From: an uncultured Flavobacteriales bacterium
Lineage (GTDB): Bacteria > Bacteroidota > Bacteroidia > Flavobacteriales > BACL11
Length of the DNA stretch: 58,829 bases
NCBI GenBank assembly: GCA_905478185.1
Contig: CAJQHO010000007.1
Span: forward strand, 1-58,829
Direction of reading: 5' to 3'
In this document: piece by piece, positions 45,057 through 53,751 of the stretch
How positions within the stretch are numbered: position 1 is the stretch's first letter
Layout of the letters: the number at the start of each line of letters is the position of its first letter
Position numbers and translations under genes: made by a program
Notes under the pieces: generated by a model
Seen by the model: the letters and a program-made list of their open reading frames with translations, nothing else
Databases searched by the model: none
What the model was told of the DNA's origin: nothing

Positions 45057-47879
45057 TTAAAAATTGAATCTTGCGGATAAACTAAACCTTCTTCCTAAGC
45101 CAAAAAAAACTCCGGCTGATTTGGCATCAAAATCTTGATAGCTAGCATTATATGGGTCATTATTTTGTGCATCTGATATATAAATCTCATCAAACAGATT
45201 TAGAATACTTAATTTAATATCCATTTTGGTTTTTTCTGAAATCTTGAATTTGTATCCGGCATGTAAATCAATTAAATTATATGATGGGATTTTCCAGCTT
45301 TCTCTTCCTGCATTTTCACCATTTAATGATAAAGGATCAAAGTCTGCATAATAATTATCAAAATAAGTTGATCTAAATTTTATATACGAATTATATGAGG
45401 GTTCGTATCTAACACTAAAACCAAACTGTGTTTGAGCAGCATCACCAACGTGGACACCTTCAGCATCAAAACTTGCAATGATTTCATTACCAAAATCATC
45501 AGTAATTGGGTTATTATTATCATCTAAAAATCGTACAGTATCAGATGACATCCACTTCCAATCTCCTAGTGAAACAAGTCCTTCAAATCCCAGATTAGAT
45601 AAAATCTTATATGAAAAATCCATCTCGATTCCCTTGTGCAAAGCATCCATTCCATTTATATTTGCTCGGTATGATACATCATCTACTAAAACTGTAACTC
45701 CGCCATTTGAGGGTTTATTTTGCCATAATGTATAATATCCATTTAAGTTAGCTGAAAATTTAGTCGATCTATATGAGTACCCTCCTTCTAAAGCTTGAAC
45801 AATCTCATTTTTAATATCTCTAAATAAGCTATTGTCATAATAATAAACATTATTAAATCTTGGAGCTTTTGAGATATAGCCTAAGTTAATAAAGACATTA
45901 TTATATTCATCTAAATTAAAATTTGCTCCAGATTTTATAGTGAATCCTCTTATCCATTTCCAATTAGTCTCTGCTAATTTAGCTTCTGGAGAATTCATTG
46001 TATATGCCACTCCATTATGATAAACAGTATCAAGTACCATAGTTTTATTTGCTCCAATTAAGTTGCCATTTTCATCGAATTCTAAATCAGTAGCAACTGA
46101 TGTTCCTAATGCCTCAAAATAAGTAGTATCACCTAAAACTAAATCCTTTTTGCGGAAATAATCAATTCTTTTATAAGCTGAATTTGAGGCAGATATATTA
46201 AAAAAAGCACTTATCATTCCGTTACTGTATTCCATCTGTGAGAAAACACCGCTCCACTTAACAATTCCATCATTGTTATATCCTACCTTATCTCCAACTC
46301 TTTTTAACTCAGAGCTTTGTAATTTATTTGAAGCGTCGATAGCATAATCTGCCCCTAGCAAATCATATACCTCTCTATAGTGTTCGCCTTTATAATATCG
46401 CATATCTAATCCAGAAGATAAAGATATCTTGTCCGTAAGTTGATAATTTAAAGTAGAAAGACCTCCATACCAATAATGGTTATTAATTGAACTCCTTAAA
46501 TAAGTTCCTGCTTTATTTTCTGAAGCAGAATACAAGGCATCAATATTATTTAAATTAGAGTTGTATGCTTCTTGAAGATTATATTGTCCAATTGCATCGT
46601 AATTATTTGTATTTCCACTTAATCCTGTACCTCCACCATTACCAATAGAAGCATATAATATATTTGATATATAAAATTTATCATTAACAGTCCAAAAATC
46701 TCTTAACGAAAATTGTGGCTTATGATAATAATTCTGTTTAGTATTTAATGTCTCACTATTGTGCAAAGTATCACCATTCGAATCAATTGTCCATCTGTCT
46801 AAAAATCCCCAATGCTTATTATATTTAATCGCCTCGTTGTAATAATAATCCATGCCTTTAAAAACACCATTTGTAGAATCAGCTTGATAAGCTTGTTGAG
46901 CTCGATTCCAATAAGTAGAAATATCACTTTTATATGATCTTTGGCCATGTTTTTGTGGAGCTCCCATTGCAGAAAAACTAATTATATGATTTCCTATTTC
47001 TTTCTGAACTTTTGCATAATAGAAAAATCCTTCACTCCAAGTCTCATCAACAAAACCATTTCCTGTTTTATATGAACCTGCTAAGGTATCTCTCCAGCCA
47101 TTTTCCATTCTGCCTGAGTTAGAACCCACTGATGTTCTAAGTATTCCAAAACTACCGATAGACTGTTTAACAACGCCTCCATCTTTATTGCCAGTACCTT
47201 TTGTTAAGATATTCATAGTCCCTCCAACCGATGGAATTGCAATTTTTGAAGAACCTAATCCCCTTTGCACTTGAATATTTGATGTTACAGCATCTAAACC
47301 AAACCAATTAGACCAATATACCCAACCATTTTCCATATCATTTACAGGAATTCCATCAATCATTACTGCCACATTTCTCTGGTTAAAACCACGAATAGTT
47401 ATTCTTGCATCTCCATCTCCACCTCCGCTTTGTGTTGCATATACACCAGGAGTTGAATTTAGTACCATTGGAATATCTTGTGAAGCTAATTCCTCATTAA
47501 TCTGCTTCATTGGTATAGTAGAAAACGCTACAGGGGTCTCTCGATCTCTAGCAACATCGGCAACAACTTGAACTTCATTTAATAATACAGTCTTAAGCTT
47601 GAAATTTAGAATCTGTGATTTATTACCGACTGTAATAATTTTATTAATCTCTTTATAACCAACATATGATACCTTAATACTTCTTTCTCCAGCAGGTATT
47701 GAGAAGGTATAGTTTCCATCAAAATCTGTTGCTGTTCCTTGCCCCTTGCCGAACATGATAGTTGCGCCAATAAGCGCCTCTCCTGTGTTTGCATCAATAA
47801 CTTTTCCACTTATATTGGTTTGTGCTATAACACTAAAAGTAAGACTTATTAAAACACTTAATAAATATATCTTTTTCAT
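45057..47879 (-). CDS. TonB-dependent receptor with carboxypeptidase-like N-terminal domain
   Basis: This 940-residue outer-membrane receptor has a signal at residues 1-19. A CarboxypepD_reg-like beta-sandwich (about 22-110, ISGKVIDANTGEALIGATI) is followed by a plug domain with ARITIRGFNQRNVAVMIDGI and GGTMNILTKG. A 22-strand barrel ends in the C-terminal aromatic ARFNF. No SusD-like partner is adjacent, so it is not a standard glycan SusC/D unit. It lies between two T9SS genes on the same strand (20 bases before the PLD gene). A strong hairpin sits 12 bases upstream of its ATG. Confidence 0.92.
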   Translation of the reverse strand: MKKIYLLSVLISLTFSVIAQTNISGKVIDANTGEALIGATIMFGKGQGTATDFDGNYTFSIPAGERSIKVSYVGYKEINKIITVGNKSQILNFKLKTVLLNEVQVVADVARDRETPVAFSTIPMKQINEELASQDIPMVLNSTPGVYATQSGGGDGDARITIRGFNQRNVAVMIDGIPVNDMENGWVYWSNWFGLDAVTSNIQVQRGLGSSKIAIPSVGGTMNILTKGTGNKDGGVVKQSIGSFGILRTSVGSNSGRMENGWRDTLAGSYKTGNGFVDETWSEGFFYYAKVQKEIGNHIISFSAMGAPQKHGQRSYKSDISTYWNRAQQAYQADSTNGVFKGMDYYYNEAIKYNKHWGFLDRWTIDSNGDTLHNSETLNTKQNYYHKPQFSLRDFWTVNDKFYISNILYASIGNGGGTGLSGNTNNYDAIGQYNLQEAYNSNLNNIDALYSASENKAGTYLRSSINNHYWYGGLSTLNYQLTDKISLSSGLDMRYYKGEHYREVYDLLGADYAIDASNKLQSSELKRVGDKVGYNNDGIVKWSGVFSQMEYSNGMISAFFNISASNSAYKRIDYFRKKDLVLGDTTYFEALGTSVATDLEFDENGNLIGANKTMVLDTVYHNGVAYTMNSPEAKLAETNWKWIRGFTIKSGANFNLDEYNNVFINLGYISKAPRFNNVYYYDNSLFRDIKNEIVQALEGGYSYRSTKFSANLNGYYTLWQNKPSNGGVTVLVDDVSYRANINGMDALHKGIEMDFSYKILSNLGFEGLVSLGDWKWMSSDTVRFLDDNNNPITDDFGNEIIASFDAEGVHVGDAAQTQFGFSVRYEPSYNSYIKFRSTYFDNYYADFDPLSLNGENAGRESWKIPSYNLIDLHAGYKFKISEKTKMDIKLSILNLFDEIYISDAQNNDPYNASYQDFDAKSAGVFFGLGRRFSLSARFNF

Positions 47880-47891
47880 ATTAACGAGTAA

Positions 47892-47921
47892 AAAAATGCT
47901 GATGTTTCCATCAGCATTTTT
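47892..47921 (-). terminator. Terminator-like hairpin just upstream of the TonB receptor start
   Basis: A perfect 13-bp stem (AAAAATGCTGATG and its complement) with a four-base loop ends in a T-run on the minus strand. It is 30 bases past the lamin-tail gene and only 12 bases before the receptor ATG, so it could be either that gene's terminator or a 5'-leader control element. Confidence 0.85.
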
Positions 47922-47950
47922 AATTTAATGTTAAAATTATTAATTTATTA

Positions 47951-48859
47951 TTAATTTATTATTAATTTATTTTCTTTTAAAATTCCATTAACAAAACTTA
48001 TATTAACTATATAAGTTCCCTTGGATAAATTAGTTGTATTTATTAATCTGTCAAATACCACAGTTTCCCCTAACATATTAGTAACTTTTATTAATTTAAC
48101 CGGATTCTTTGAGTTAATTGCTACAGAATTTCCTTTTAAAGTAGGATTAGGATACATAACATATGACACATCATTTATATCATTCATTGAGGTAGCTCCC
48201 GAGCAATCACAAACATGTGATCCTAAATTAGAATAAGTTGCATCAGGAAGAGAATCATACTCAAGAGTTGGATTGAAAAGAATAGGGTTTTGTGTTACTC
48301 CCTGCTTTACAGTAGGTTTTCTTATTAATGTTTGTCTTTTAGTCCACCATGTTCCTCCATTTGCATCTGTGTAACCAGCAGTTACATCATCAGTCCATGC
48401 ACCGCCAGGATCTTCACCAACCTTACCAAAAATATCAACTGTATTTCCTTGATACTCTAATGTCATTGCGTCATCTCCATTAAAATAAAATGTACTATTA
48501 TCATCATAATCACCAGAACAATGAGCATCTAATACTGCATAAAAATTTGGATCTACAGGAACAGACCAGTATGTCCCTAAATCGATAGAATCAAGTTGCC
48601 CATTTCCAACCACAATTACATCTCCAGCTGCAATTGAGCCAGTCAAAGACCATACTTCAGGTCCAGAGCTGTTTCCATTTGAATATCTATTAATACTATA
48701 TCCAGCTAAATCAATTGTTGCATTGGTGGGATTGTATACCTCAATTCCGTTATTTTGAGCTGGACCTTCAACATATTCAGATATAAATAAATCTGAACAT
48801 ACTTGAGCGTTTAATGTTGCTGATATTATGACAGCAATTGGTAGTAATATTTGTTTCAT
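47951..48859 (-). CDS. Lamin-tail-domain secreted protein with T9SS tail
   Basis: This 302-residue secreted protein has a signal (MKQILLPIAVIISATLNAQ). A lamin-tail domain follows (about 20-200: DLFISEYVEGPAQNNGIEVY, then IDLAGYSINRYSNG and WSLTGSIAAGDVIVVGNGQL). The C-terminal T9SS type A domain has VMYPNPTLKGNSV. Bacterial lamin-tail domains often accompany secreted nucleases or phosphatases and are thought to bind substrate or matrix. Several in-frame stop codons follow in a short AT-rich tandem repeat (about 47935-47968). The gene is upstream of the TonB receptor on the same strand and divergent from acs. Confidence 0.88.
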   Translation of the reverse strand: MKQILLPIAVIISATLNAQVCSDLFISEYVEGPAQNNGIEVYNPTNATIDLAGYSINRYSNGNSSGPEVWSLTGSIAAGDVIVVGNGQLDSIDLGTYWSVPVDPNFYAVLDAHCSGDYDDNSTFYFNGDDAMTLEYQGNTVDIFGKVGEDPGGAWTDDVTAGYTDANGGTWWTKRQTLIRKPTVKQGVTQNPILFNPTLEYDSLPDATYSNLGSHVCDCSGATSMNDINDVSYVMYPNPTLKGNSVAINSKNPVKLIKVTNMLGETVVFDRLINTTNLSKGTYIVNISFVNGILKENKLIIN

Positions 48860-48934
48860 GTTTTTTAGTTTAATTAAGCTGCTAATTTACACATTCAATT
48901 TAAAAAATTGATTTTTAAATGTAATTTATTTTGG

Positions 48935-48942
48935 TATCTTTG
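48935..48942 (+). promoter_or_regulatory. Candidate -7 box for acs
   Basis: TATCTTTG matches TAnnTTTG and lies 18 bases before the acs ATG in the 101-base divergent gap. A TTG at 48908-48910 is 24 bases upstream, slightly further than usual for a -33 element. Confidence 0.5.
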
Positions 48943-48960
48943 GTCAATTAAAACCATCTT

Positions 48961-50856
48961 ATGAGTAAAAAAATAACTTCCTTAGATCAGTATCGAATTG
49001 AATATGCAAAAAGCATTGAAAATCCAGAAGCATTTTGGGAAGAAAAAGCAATAAAATTTTCTTGGTATAAAAAATGGGATAAGGTGCTTTCATGGGATTT
49101 TACTAAACCTGAAGTAATCTGGTTTGAAGAAGGGAAATTAAATATTACTGAAAATTGTATAGATAGGCACTTAGAAAAAAGAGGCAATCAAACTGCAATA
49201 AAATGGGTTGCGAACAACCCAAAAGAAGCAATTAGAAATATTTCATACAAAGAGTTGCATGCTGAAGTGTGCAAATTCGCTAATGTTTTAAAAAATAATG
49301 GCGTAAAAAAAGGAGATAGAATTTGCCTATACATGCCTATGGTCCCTGAATTGGCTATTGCTGTTTTGGCTTGTGCCAGAATTGGCGCAATACACTCAGT
49401 TGTATTTGCTGGATTTTCTGCAAAATCACTTTCAGATAGAATCAATGATGCAGATTGCAATATCCTTATTACTGCAGATGGCGGATTTAGAGGTGCAAAA
49501 ATTACTCCCTTAAAAGATATTTCAGATGAGGCAATGCAAACCACTCCTTCAATAGAAAAATGCATAGTTTTAGAACGTACAAAAAATACAATTTCTATGA
49601 AAAATGGCAGAGATGTTTGGTGGCATGAAGAAATGCTAAAAGTTACTTCTAACTGTCCAATCGAAATAATGGATGCAGAAGCCCCACTCTTTATTTTATA
49701 TACTTCTGGCTCAACAGGAAAGCCCAAAGGGATTCAGCATTCAACTGCTGGCTATATGATTTATACTGAATACAGTTTCAGAAATGTTTTTCAATATAAT
49801 GAAGGTGATATTTATTGGTGTACTGCCGATATTGGTTGGATTACTGGGCACTCATATATAGTTTACGGTCCGCTTTTAGCAGGGGCAACAACAATGATGT
49901 TTGAAGGAGTTCCTTCTTATCCTGATGCAGGGAGATTTTGGCAAATTGTTGAAGAAAATAAAGTCAATATTTTTTATACTGCACCTACTGCTATTCGAGC
50001 TTTGGAAGCAAAAGGATTGGATTTTGTAAAGCCTTATGATTTATCTTCATTAAAAGTTTTAGGTACAGTTGGAGAACCCATAAATGAAGATGCTTGGCAT
50101 TGGTATGACAAAGAAATTGGAAAAGGGAACGCTCCTATTGTAGATACTTGGTGGCAAACAGAAACAGGAGGAATTATGATTTCGAATTTAGCAGGCGTTA
50201 CTTCAGCCAAACCTACTTTTGCTACACTTCCACTTCCTGGAATTCAACCTTGTTTATTAGATGAAAAAGGGCAAGAAATTGAAGGTAATTCTGTTGAAGG
50301 TAGATTATGTATGAAATTTCCTTGGCCTTCAATAGCTCGCACAATTTATGGTGATCATAAGAGATTTAAAGAAACTTATTTCTCTACTTTTCCTAAAAAA
50401 TATTTTACTGGAGATGGAGCGTTAAGAGATGAAAATGGAATGTACAGAATTACGGGAAGAGTAGATGATGTACTAATTGTTTCAGGGCATAATTTAGGCA
50501 CTGCTGAAATTGAAAGTGCAATGGATGAACATGAAAATGTTTGTGAAACAGCCATTGTTGGGTTCCCTCATCCTATAAAAGGAAATGGCGTTTATGCCTA
50601 TGTTATTTGCCACAATAAACCACACAATGAAGTTGCTCTTAAAAATGAAATAAATGATTTAGTAACTAAAAATGTAGGGCCTATTGCTAAAGCAGATAAA
50701 ATTCAGTTTGTAAGTGGATTGCCAAAAACTCGTTCAGGAAAAATTATGAGAAGAATTTTAAGAAAAATTGCTGAAGGAGATACTCAAAATTTGGGAGATA
50801 CGAGCACGCTATTAGACCCTTCGGTTGTTGAGGAAATCAAAAGTTCAGCACAATAA
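48961..50856 (+). CDS. acs: Acetate-CoA ligase
   Basis: This 631-residue acyl-adenylate enzyme activates acetate to acetyl-CoA. It begins with the acetyl-CoA synthetase N-domain (YRIEYAKSIENPEAFWEEKA). The AMP-binding loop is YTSGSTGKPKGIQH. The acetate-pocket Trp lies in WWQTETGGIM, followed by GRVDDVLIVSGHNLGTAEIE. The acetylatable Lys is near the C-terminus in PKTRSGKIMRR. The length and motifs are those of a complete enzyme. It could recapture acetate, including that from N-acetyl sugars. Confidence 0.96.
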   Translation: MSKKITSLDQYRIEYAKSIENPEAFWEEKAIKFSWYKKWDKVLSWDFTKPEVIWFEEGKLNITENCIDRHLEKRGNQTAIKWVANNPKEAIRNISYKELHAEVCKFANVLKNNGVKKGDRICLYMPMVPELAIAVLACARIGAIHSVVFAGFSAKSLSDRINDADCNILITADGGFRGAKITPLKDISDEAMQTTPSIEKCIVLERTKNTISMKNGRDVWWHEEMLKVTSNCPIEIMDAEAPLFILYTSGSTGKPKGIQHSTAGYMIYTEYSFRNVFQYNEGDIYWCTADIGWITGHSYIVYGPLLAGATTMMFEGVPSYPDAGRFWQIVEENKVNIFYTAPTAIRALEAKGLDFVKPYDLSSLKVLGTVGEPINEDAWHWYDKEIGKGNAPIVDTWWQTETGGIMISNLAGVTSAKPTFATLPLPGIQPCLLDEKGQEIEGNSVEGRLCMKFPWPSIARTIYGDHKRFKETYFSTFPKKYFTGDGALRDENGMYRITGRVDDVLIVSGHNLGTAEIESAMDEHENVCETAIVGFPHPIKGNGVYAYVICHNKPHNEVALKNEINDLVTKNVGPIAKADKIQFVSGLPKTRSGKIMRRILRKIAEGDTQNLGDTSTLLDPSVVEEIKSSAQ

Positions 50857-50878
50857 TCATTTTCTAACTCAGTTTATC

Positions 50879-50886
50879 TATTTTTG
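50879..50886 (+). promoter_or_regulatory. -7 box very close to the glycosyltransferase start
   Basis: TATTTTTG matches TAnnTTTG and ends five bases before the ATG at 50892. If used, the transcript would begin at or next to the start codon. Confidence 0.35.
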
Positions 50887-50891
50887 CACTT

Positions 50892-51623
50892 ATGTCAGAT
50901 AGTTTAATAATCATACCAACATATAAGGAGAAGGAGAATATCGAAAAGATAATTCGTAAGGTTTTTTCTTTAGAAAAATCTTTCCATATTTTAATTGTTG
51001 ATGATGGGTCCCCTGATGGAACTGCTGCAATTGTAAAAAATTTACAAACAGAATTCCAAGAGCAATTACATATTGAAGAAAGAACTGGAAAACTTGGTTT
51101 AGGAACTGCTTATATTCATGGATTCAAATGGGCTTTAGCAAAAGACTACCAATTTATTTTTGAGATGGATGCTGATTTTTCACACAATCCTGATGATTTA
51201 ATTCGCCTATACAATGCTAATGCTAATGAGGGTGGAGATTTATCCATTGGCTCACGATATGTAAAAGGGGTAAATATTGTAAATTGGCCAATGGCTCGTT
51301 TACTCATGTCATTTTTTGCATCAAAATATGTGAAATTTATTACGGGAATGCCAATACATGATTCAACTGCAGGATTTAAATGCTACAAAAGAAAAGTTTT
51401 AGAAACCATCAATTTTGACAAAATCCTATTTGTAGGTTATGCTTTTCAAATTGAGATGAAATTCAAAGCCTGGAAATATGGATTTAATGTTGTTGAAGTT
51501 CCTGTAATATTTACTGACAGAACTGAAGGAACATCTAAAATGAGTGGAGGTATATTTATGGAAGCTGTAATTGGGGTAATCCAAATGAAACTCAAAAGTT
51601 TTTTTAGAAACTGGAAAAGATAA
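50892..51623 (+). CDS. Polyprenol monophosphomannose synthase-like GT2
   Basis: This 243-residue GT-A fold transferase belongs to the DPM1-like branch. It has SLIIIPTYKEKENIEKIIRK, VDDGSPDGTAAIV and the catalytic acidic motif EMDADFSHNPDDL. SIGSRYVKG and GFKCYKRKVLE follow. It probably moves mannose from GDP-mannose to a polyprenyl phosphate, giving a lipid-linked donor for protein or envelope glycosylation. No transmembrane domain is appended. It lies 3 bases before the dihydroorotase gene and is probably co-transcribed with it. Confidence 0.88.
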   Translation: MSDSLIIIPTYKEKENIEKIIRKVFSLEKSFHILIVDDGSPDGTAAIVKNLQTEFQEQLHIEERTGKLGLGTAYIHGFKWALAKDYQFIFEMDADFSHNPDDLIRLYNANANEGGDLSIGSRYVKGVNIVNWPMARLLMSFFASKYVKFITGMPIHDSTAGFKCYKRKVLETINFDKILFVGYAFQIEMKFKAWKYGFNVVEVPVIFTDRTEGTSKMSGGIFMEAVIGVIQMKLKSFFRNWKR

Positions 51624-51626
51624 ACA

Positions 51627-52958
51627 ATGCTAATACTTATTAAAAACGCACAACTTGTAAATGAAGGAAGAATTTACAAAGCAGATGTTTTGATTGAAAA
51701 TAAGACCATCAAACAAATTGATACGAAAATTAATATTGAGGTCGACAAAATTATTGATGCGAAAGGTTTGCATTTAGTTCCTGGCGTAATTGATGATCAA
51801 GTACATTTCAGAGAACCAGGATTGACACACAAAGCAAATATTTATACTGAAAGCAAAGCTGCAATTGCTGGAGGGATTACTTCCTTTATGGAAATGCCAA
51901 ATACAAACCCTCAAGCCTTAACGCAAGAATTATTACAAGATAAATACAAAATTGCAGCAGAAACTTCAATTGCTAATTACAGCTTTTTTATGGGAGCAAG
52001 TAATGATAATTTAGAAGAAGTACTAAAAACTGATCCCAAAACAGTTGCGGCAATTAAAATATTTATGGGCTCTTCTACAGGCAATATGTTAGTGGACAAC
52101 AAAAGTGTTTTAGAAGAAATTTTTTCTAAATCCTCAATGTTAATTGCAGTGCATTGTGAAGATGAGGAGACAATACAAGAAAATACAATTGCCGCAAAAA
52201 AGGAGTTTGGAGACGCAGTGCCCATTAGCGAACATCCAAATATCAGAAGTGCTGTGGCCTGCTATAAATCCTCATCAATGGCTGTAGAGCTTGCAAAAAA
52301 GCACAACACAAGGCTTCATGTTTTTCATCTTTCTACCGAAAAAGAAATTGAACTTTTTGAGAATTCATTGCCTTTAGCAGAAAAACGAATTACAGCTGAG
52401 GTTTGTATACATCACCTTTGGTTTGATGAGAGTAAATATGCTGAAAAGGGAACTCTTATAAAATGGAATCCTGCTGTAAAAAAAGAAAGTGATAAAAATG
52501 CGCTATTCCAAGCATTACTAGATGACAAATTAGATGTAATTGCAACCGATCATGCCCCTCATACTTTGGGAGAAAAAAGCAATACTTATTTTAATGCCCC
52601 ATCAGGAGGCCCGCTTGTTCAACATGCTTTACCTGTAATGCTTGCTTTTGTTAATCAAGGGAAAATAAGCATTGAAAAAGTAGTAGAAAAGATGTGTCAT
52701 AATCCTGCTATTTGTTTTCAAGTTAAAAATAGAGGCTTTATTCGTGAGGGTTATTTTGCCGATTTAGTTTTGGTAGATTTGGACAACCCTTGGGAAGTTG
52801 CTAAAGATAATATTTTATACAAATGCGGATGGTCGCCTTTTGAAGGAGAAACATTTAATGCAAAAATCACACATACTTTTGTTAACGGACATATTGCTTA
52901 TGAATATGGAAGTTTTGATGAGACCAATAGAGGAATGCGACTTGCTTTTGATAGATAA
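51627..52958 (+). CDS. pyrC: Dihydroorotase-type amidohydrolase
   Basis: This 443-residue amidohydrolase acts in pyrimidine synthesis (carbamoyl-aspartate to dihydroorotate). The usual HxH metal motif reads DDQVHFREPGLTHK, with Gln in place of the first His, a variant I associate with Bacteroidota dihydroorotases. The remaining ligands look present: KIFMGSSTG (the usual carbamate Lys region), AVHCEDEE, LHVFHLST and ATDHAPHT. The C-terminal ADLVLVDLDNPWEV is typical. The ATG is 3 bases after the GT2 gene and a terminator follows. Confidence 0.88.
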   Translation: MLILIKNAQLVNEGRIYKADVLIENKTIKQIDTKINIEVDKIIDAKGLHLVPGVIDDQVHFREPGLTHKANIYTESKAAIAGGITSFMEMPNTNPQALTQELLQDKYKIAAETSIANYSFFMGASNDNLEEVLKTDPKTVAAIKIFMGSSTGNMLVDNKSVLEEIFSKSSMLIAVHCEDEETIQENTIAAKKEFGDAVPISEHPNIRSAVACYKSSSMAVELAKKHNTRLHVFHLSTEKEIELFENSLPLAEKRITAEVCIHHLWFDESKYAEKGTLIKWNPAVKKESDKNALFQALLDDKLDVIATDHAPHTLGEKSNTYFNAPSGGPLVQHALPVMLAFVNQGKISIEKVVEKMCHNPAICFQVKNRGFIREGYFADLVLVDLDNPWEVAKDNILYKCGWSPFEGETFNAKITHTFVNGHIAYEYGSFDETNRGMRLAFDR

Positions 52959-52962
52959 AAAC

Positions 52963-52994
52963 AAAAAAGGCACCTAAATGGATGCCTTTTTTTT
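52963..52994. terminator. Terminator between pyrC and the Cys/His-rich lipoprotein gene
   Basis: The stem AAAAAAGGCA/TGCCTTTTTT, with a further CC/GG pairing inside, is flanked by A's on one side and T's on the other. It can serve both convergent genes. Confidence 0.88.
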
Positions 52995-53015
52995 AATTTA
53001 TCTGAATAAGAATTC

Positions 53016-53336
53016 TTATTCGTGACTGTGGCCATCATCATCATGATTGTGAGCTTCATCTGCTGCAGCAGCATCACCATGACAAGAACCATCACAAGTA
53101 GCATCACCACAACAACAAGCAGCAGCAGGAGCAGCAGGAGCACAACAAGAATGGTCTTCTAAACAAGTACCACCTTCAACTTGGCAACCAACAGCTTCAG
53201 CTACTTCTTCAGTTGTAGTTTCAACTACTTCTTCAGTTGTAGTTTCAACAGTTTCTTCAGTTGCAGTTTCTCCTCCTCCACAAGCTGTGAATGCGAACAT
53301 TGTTCCTGCAACAAATAAATACATTAATTTTTTCAT
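53016..53336 (-). CDS. Small Cys/His-rich lipoprotein, putative metal binder
   Basis: This 106-residue lipoprotein starts at the ATG at 53336 (MKKLMYLFVAGTMFAFTAC); the frame is open 14 codons upstream. After the lipid-anchored Cys comes a Thr/Glu-rich repeat segment (ETVETTTEEVVETTTEEV) encoded by a 24-bp tandem repeat. The C-terminal half is packed with potential ligands: CCAPAAPAAACCCGDATCDG, then SCHGD and the acidic His tail EAHNHDDDGHSHE. This pattern fits soft-metal or zinc/nickel/copper binding in the periplasm or at the surface. No family is recognised. It is divergent from the DUF4296 lipoprotein, with a TATATTTG box at 53366-53373 (minus). Confidence 0.8.
   Translation of the reverse strand: MKKLMYLFVAGTMFAFTACGGGETATEETVETTTEEVVETTTEEVAEAVGCQVEGGTCLEDHSCCAPAAPAAACCCGDATCDGSCHGDAAAADEAHNHDDDGHSHE
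53201..53272 (-). repeat. Three 24-bp tandem repeats in the lipoprotein gene
   Basis: Units start at 53201, 53225 and 53249. The first two are identical and the third has diverged. Each encodes an eight-residue Thr/Glu/Val unit of the TTTEEVVE type. Confidence 0.8.
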
Positions 53337-53397
53337 CTTAAATTTTGTTTGATTAATAATTAGGGCAAATATACACAAATCAGTGCAGTAAATACAA

Positions 53398-53405
53398 TAT
53401 CTTTG
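53398..53405 (+). promoter_or_regulatory. -7 box four bases before the DUF4296 start
   Basis: TATCTTTG matches TAnnTTTG and ends four bases before the GTG start at 53410. The transcript would be leaderless or nearly so. Confidence 0.35.
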
Positions 53406-53409
53406 TATT

Positions 53410-53751
53410 GTGAAAAATTATTTGTTTATACTTATTTGTTTATTGTTTTCTTGTAGCAATTCTGATGAAAAAATACCTGAGAATATCTTATCAGAGAATA
53501 CCTTTGAAAGTAACTTAAAAGAAATTCATTTGGCAGAAGCAACTTTTGAATTACATAAAACAAAAGGACTGGGGAAAGCAAAAAATGAATTAGCAAATTC
53601 TTATCAAAATATCTACTCAGAATATACTATTTCAGAAGAAGAATTTAAATTAACTTTAGAGTATTATTCAAATCACCCTGAAAAGTTAGAAAAAATTTAT
53701 GACAAAGTATTAGAAGAGTTGACAAAGGAAAGAACTACTTTAAATCCTTAA
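53410..53751 (+). CDS. DUF4296 lipoprotein
   Basis: This 113-residue lipoprotein starts at GTG (53410), with signal MKNYLFILICLLFSC. The mature part is alpha-helical and charged, and fits DUF4296: a LKEIHLAEATFELH helix, then YQNIYSEYTISEEEFKLTLE and YYSNHPEKLEKIYDKVLEEL. The family is confined to Bacteroidota and its function is unknown. The 3' end overlaps the convergent epimerase gene by 17 bases. Confidence 0.85.
   Translation: MKNYLFILICLLFSCSNSDEKIPENILSENTFESNLKEIHLAEATFELHKTKGLGKAKNELANSYQNIYSEYTISEEEFKLTLEYYSNHPEKLEKIYDKVLEELTKERTTLNP

Noticed and set aside
48896..48920. AT-rich inverted repeat (ATTTAAAAA/TTTTTAAAT) between the lamin-tail gene and acs
   Set aside because: It is plain A/T sequence in a promoter region and likely to pair by chance.
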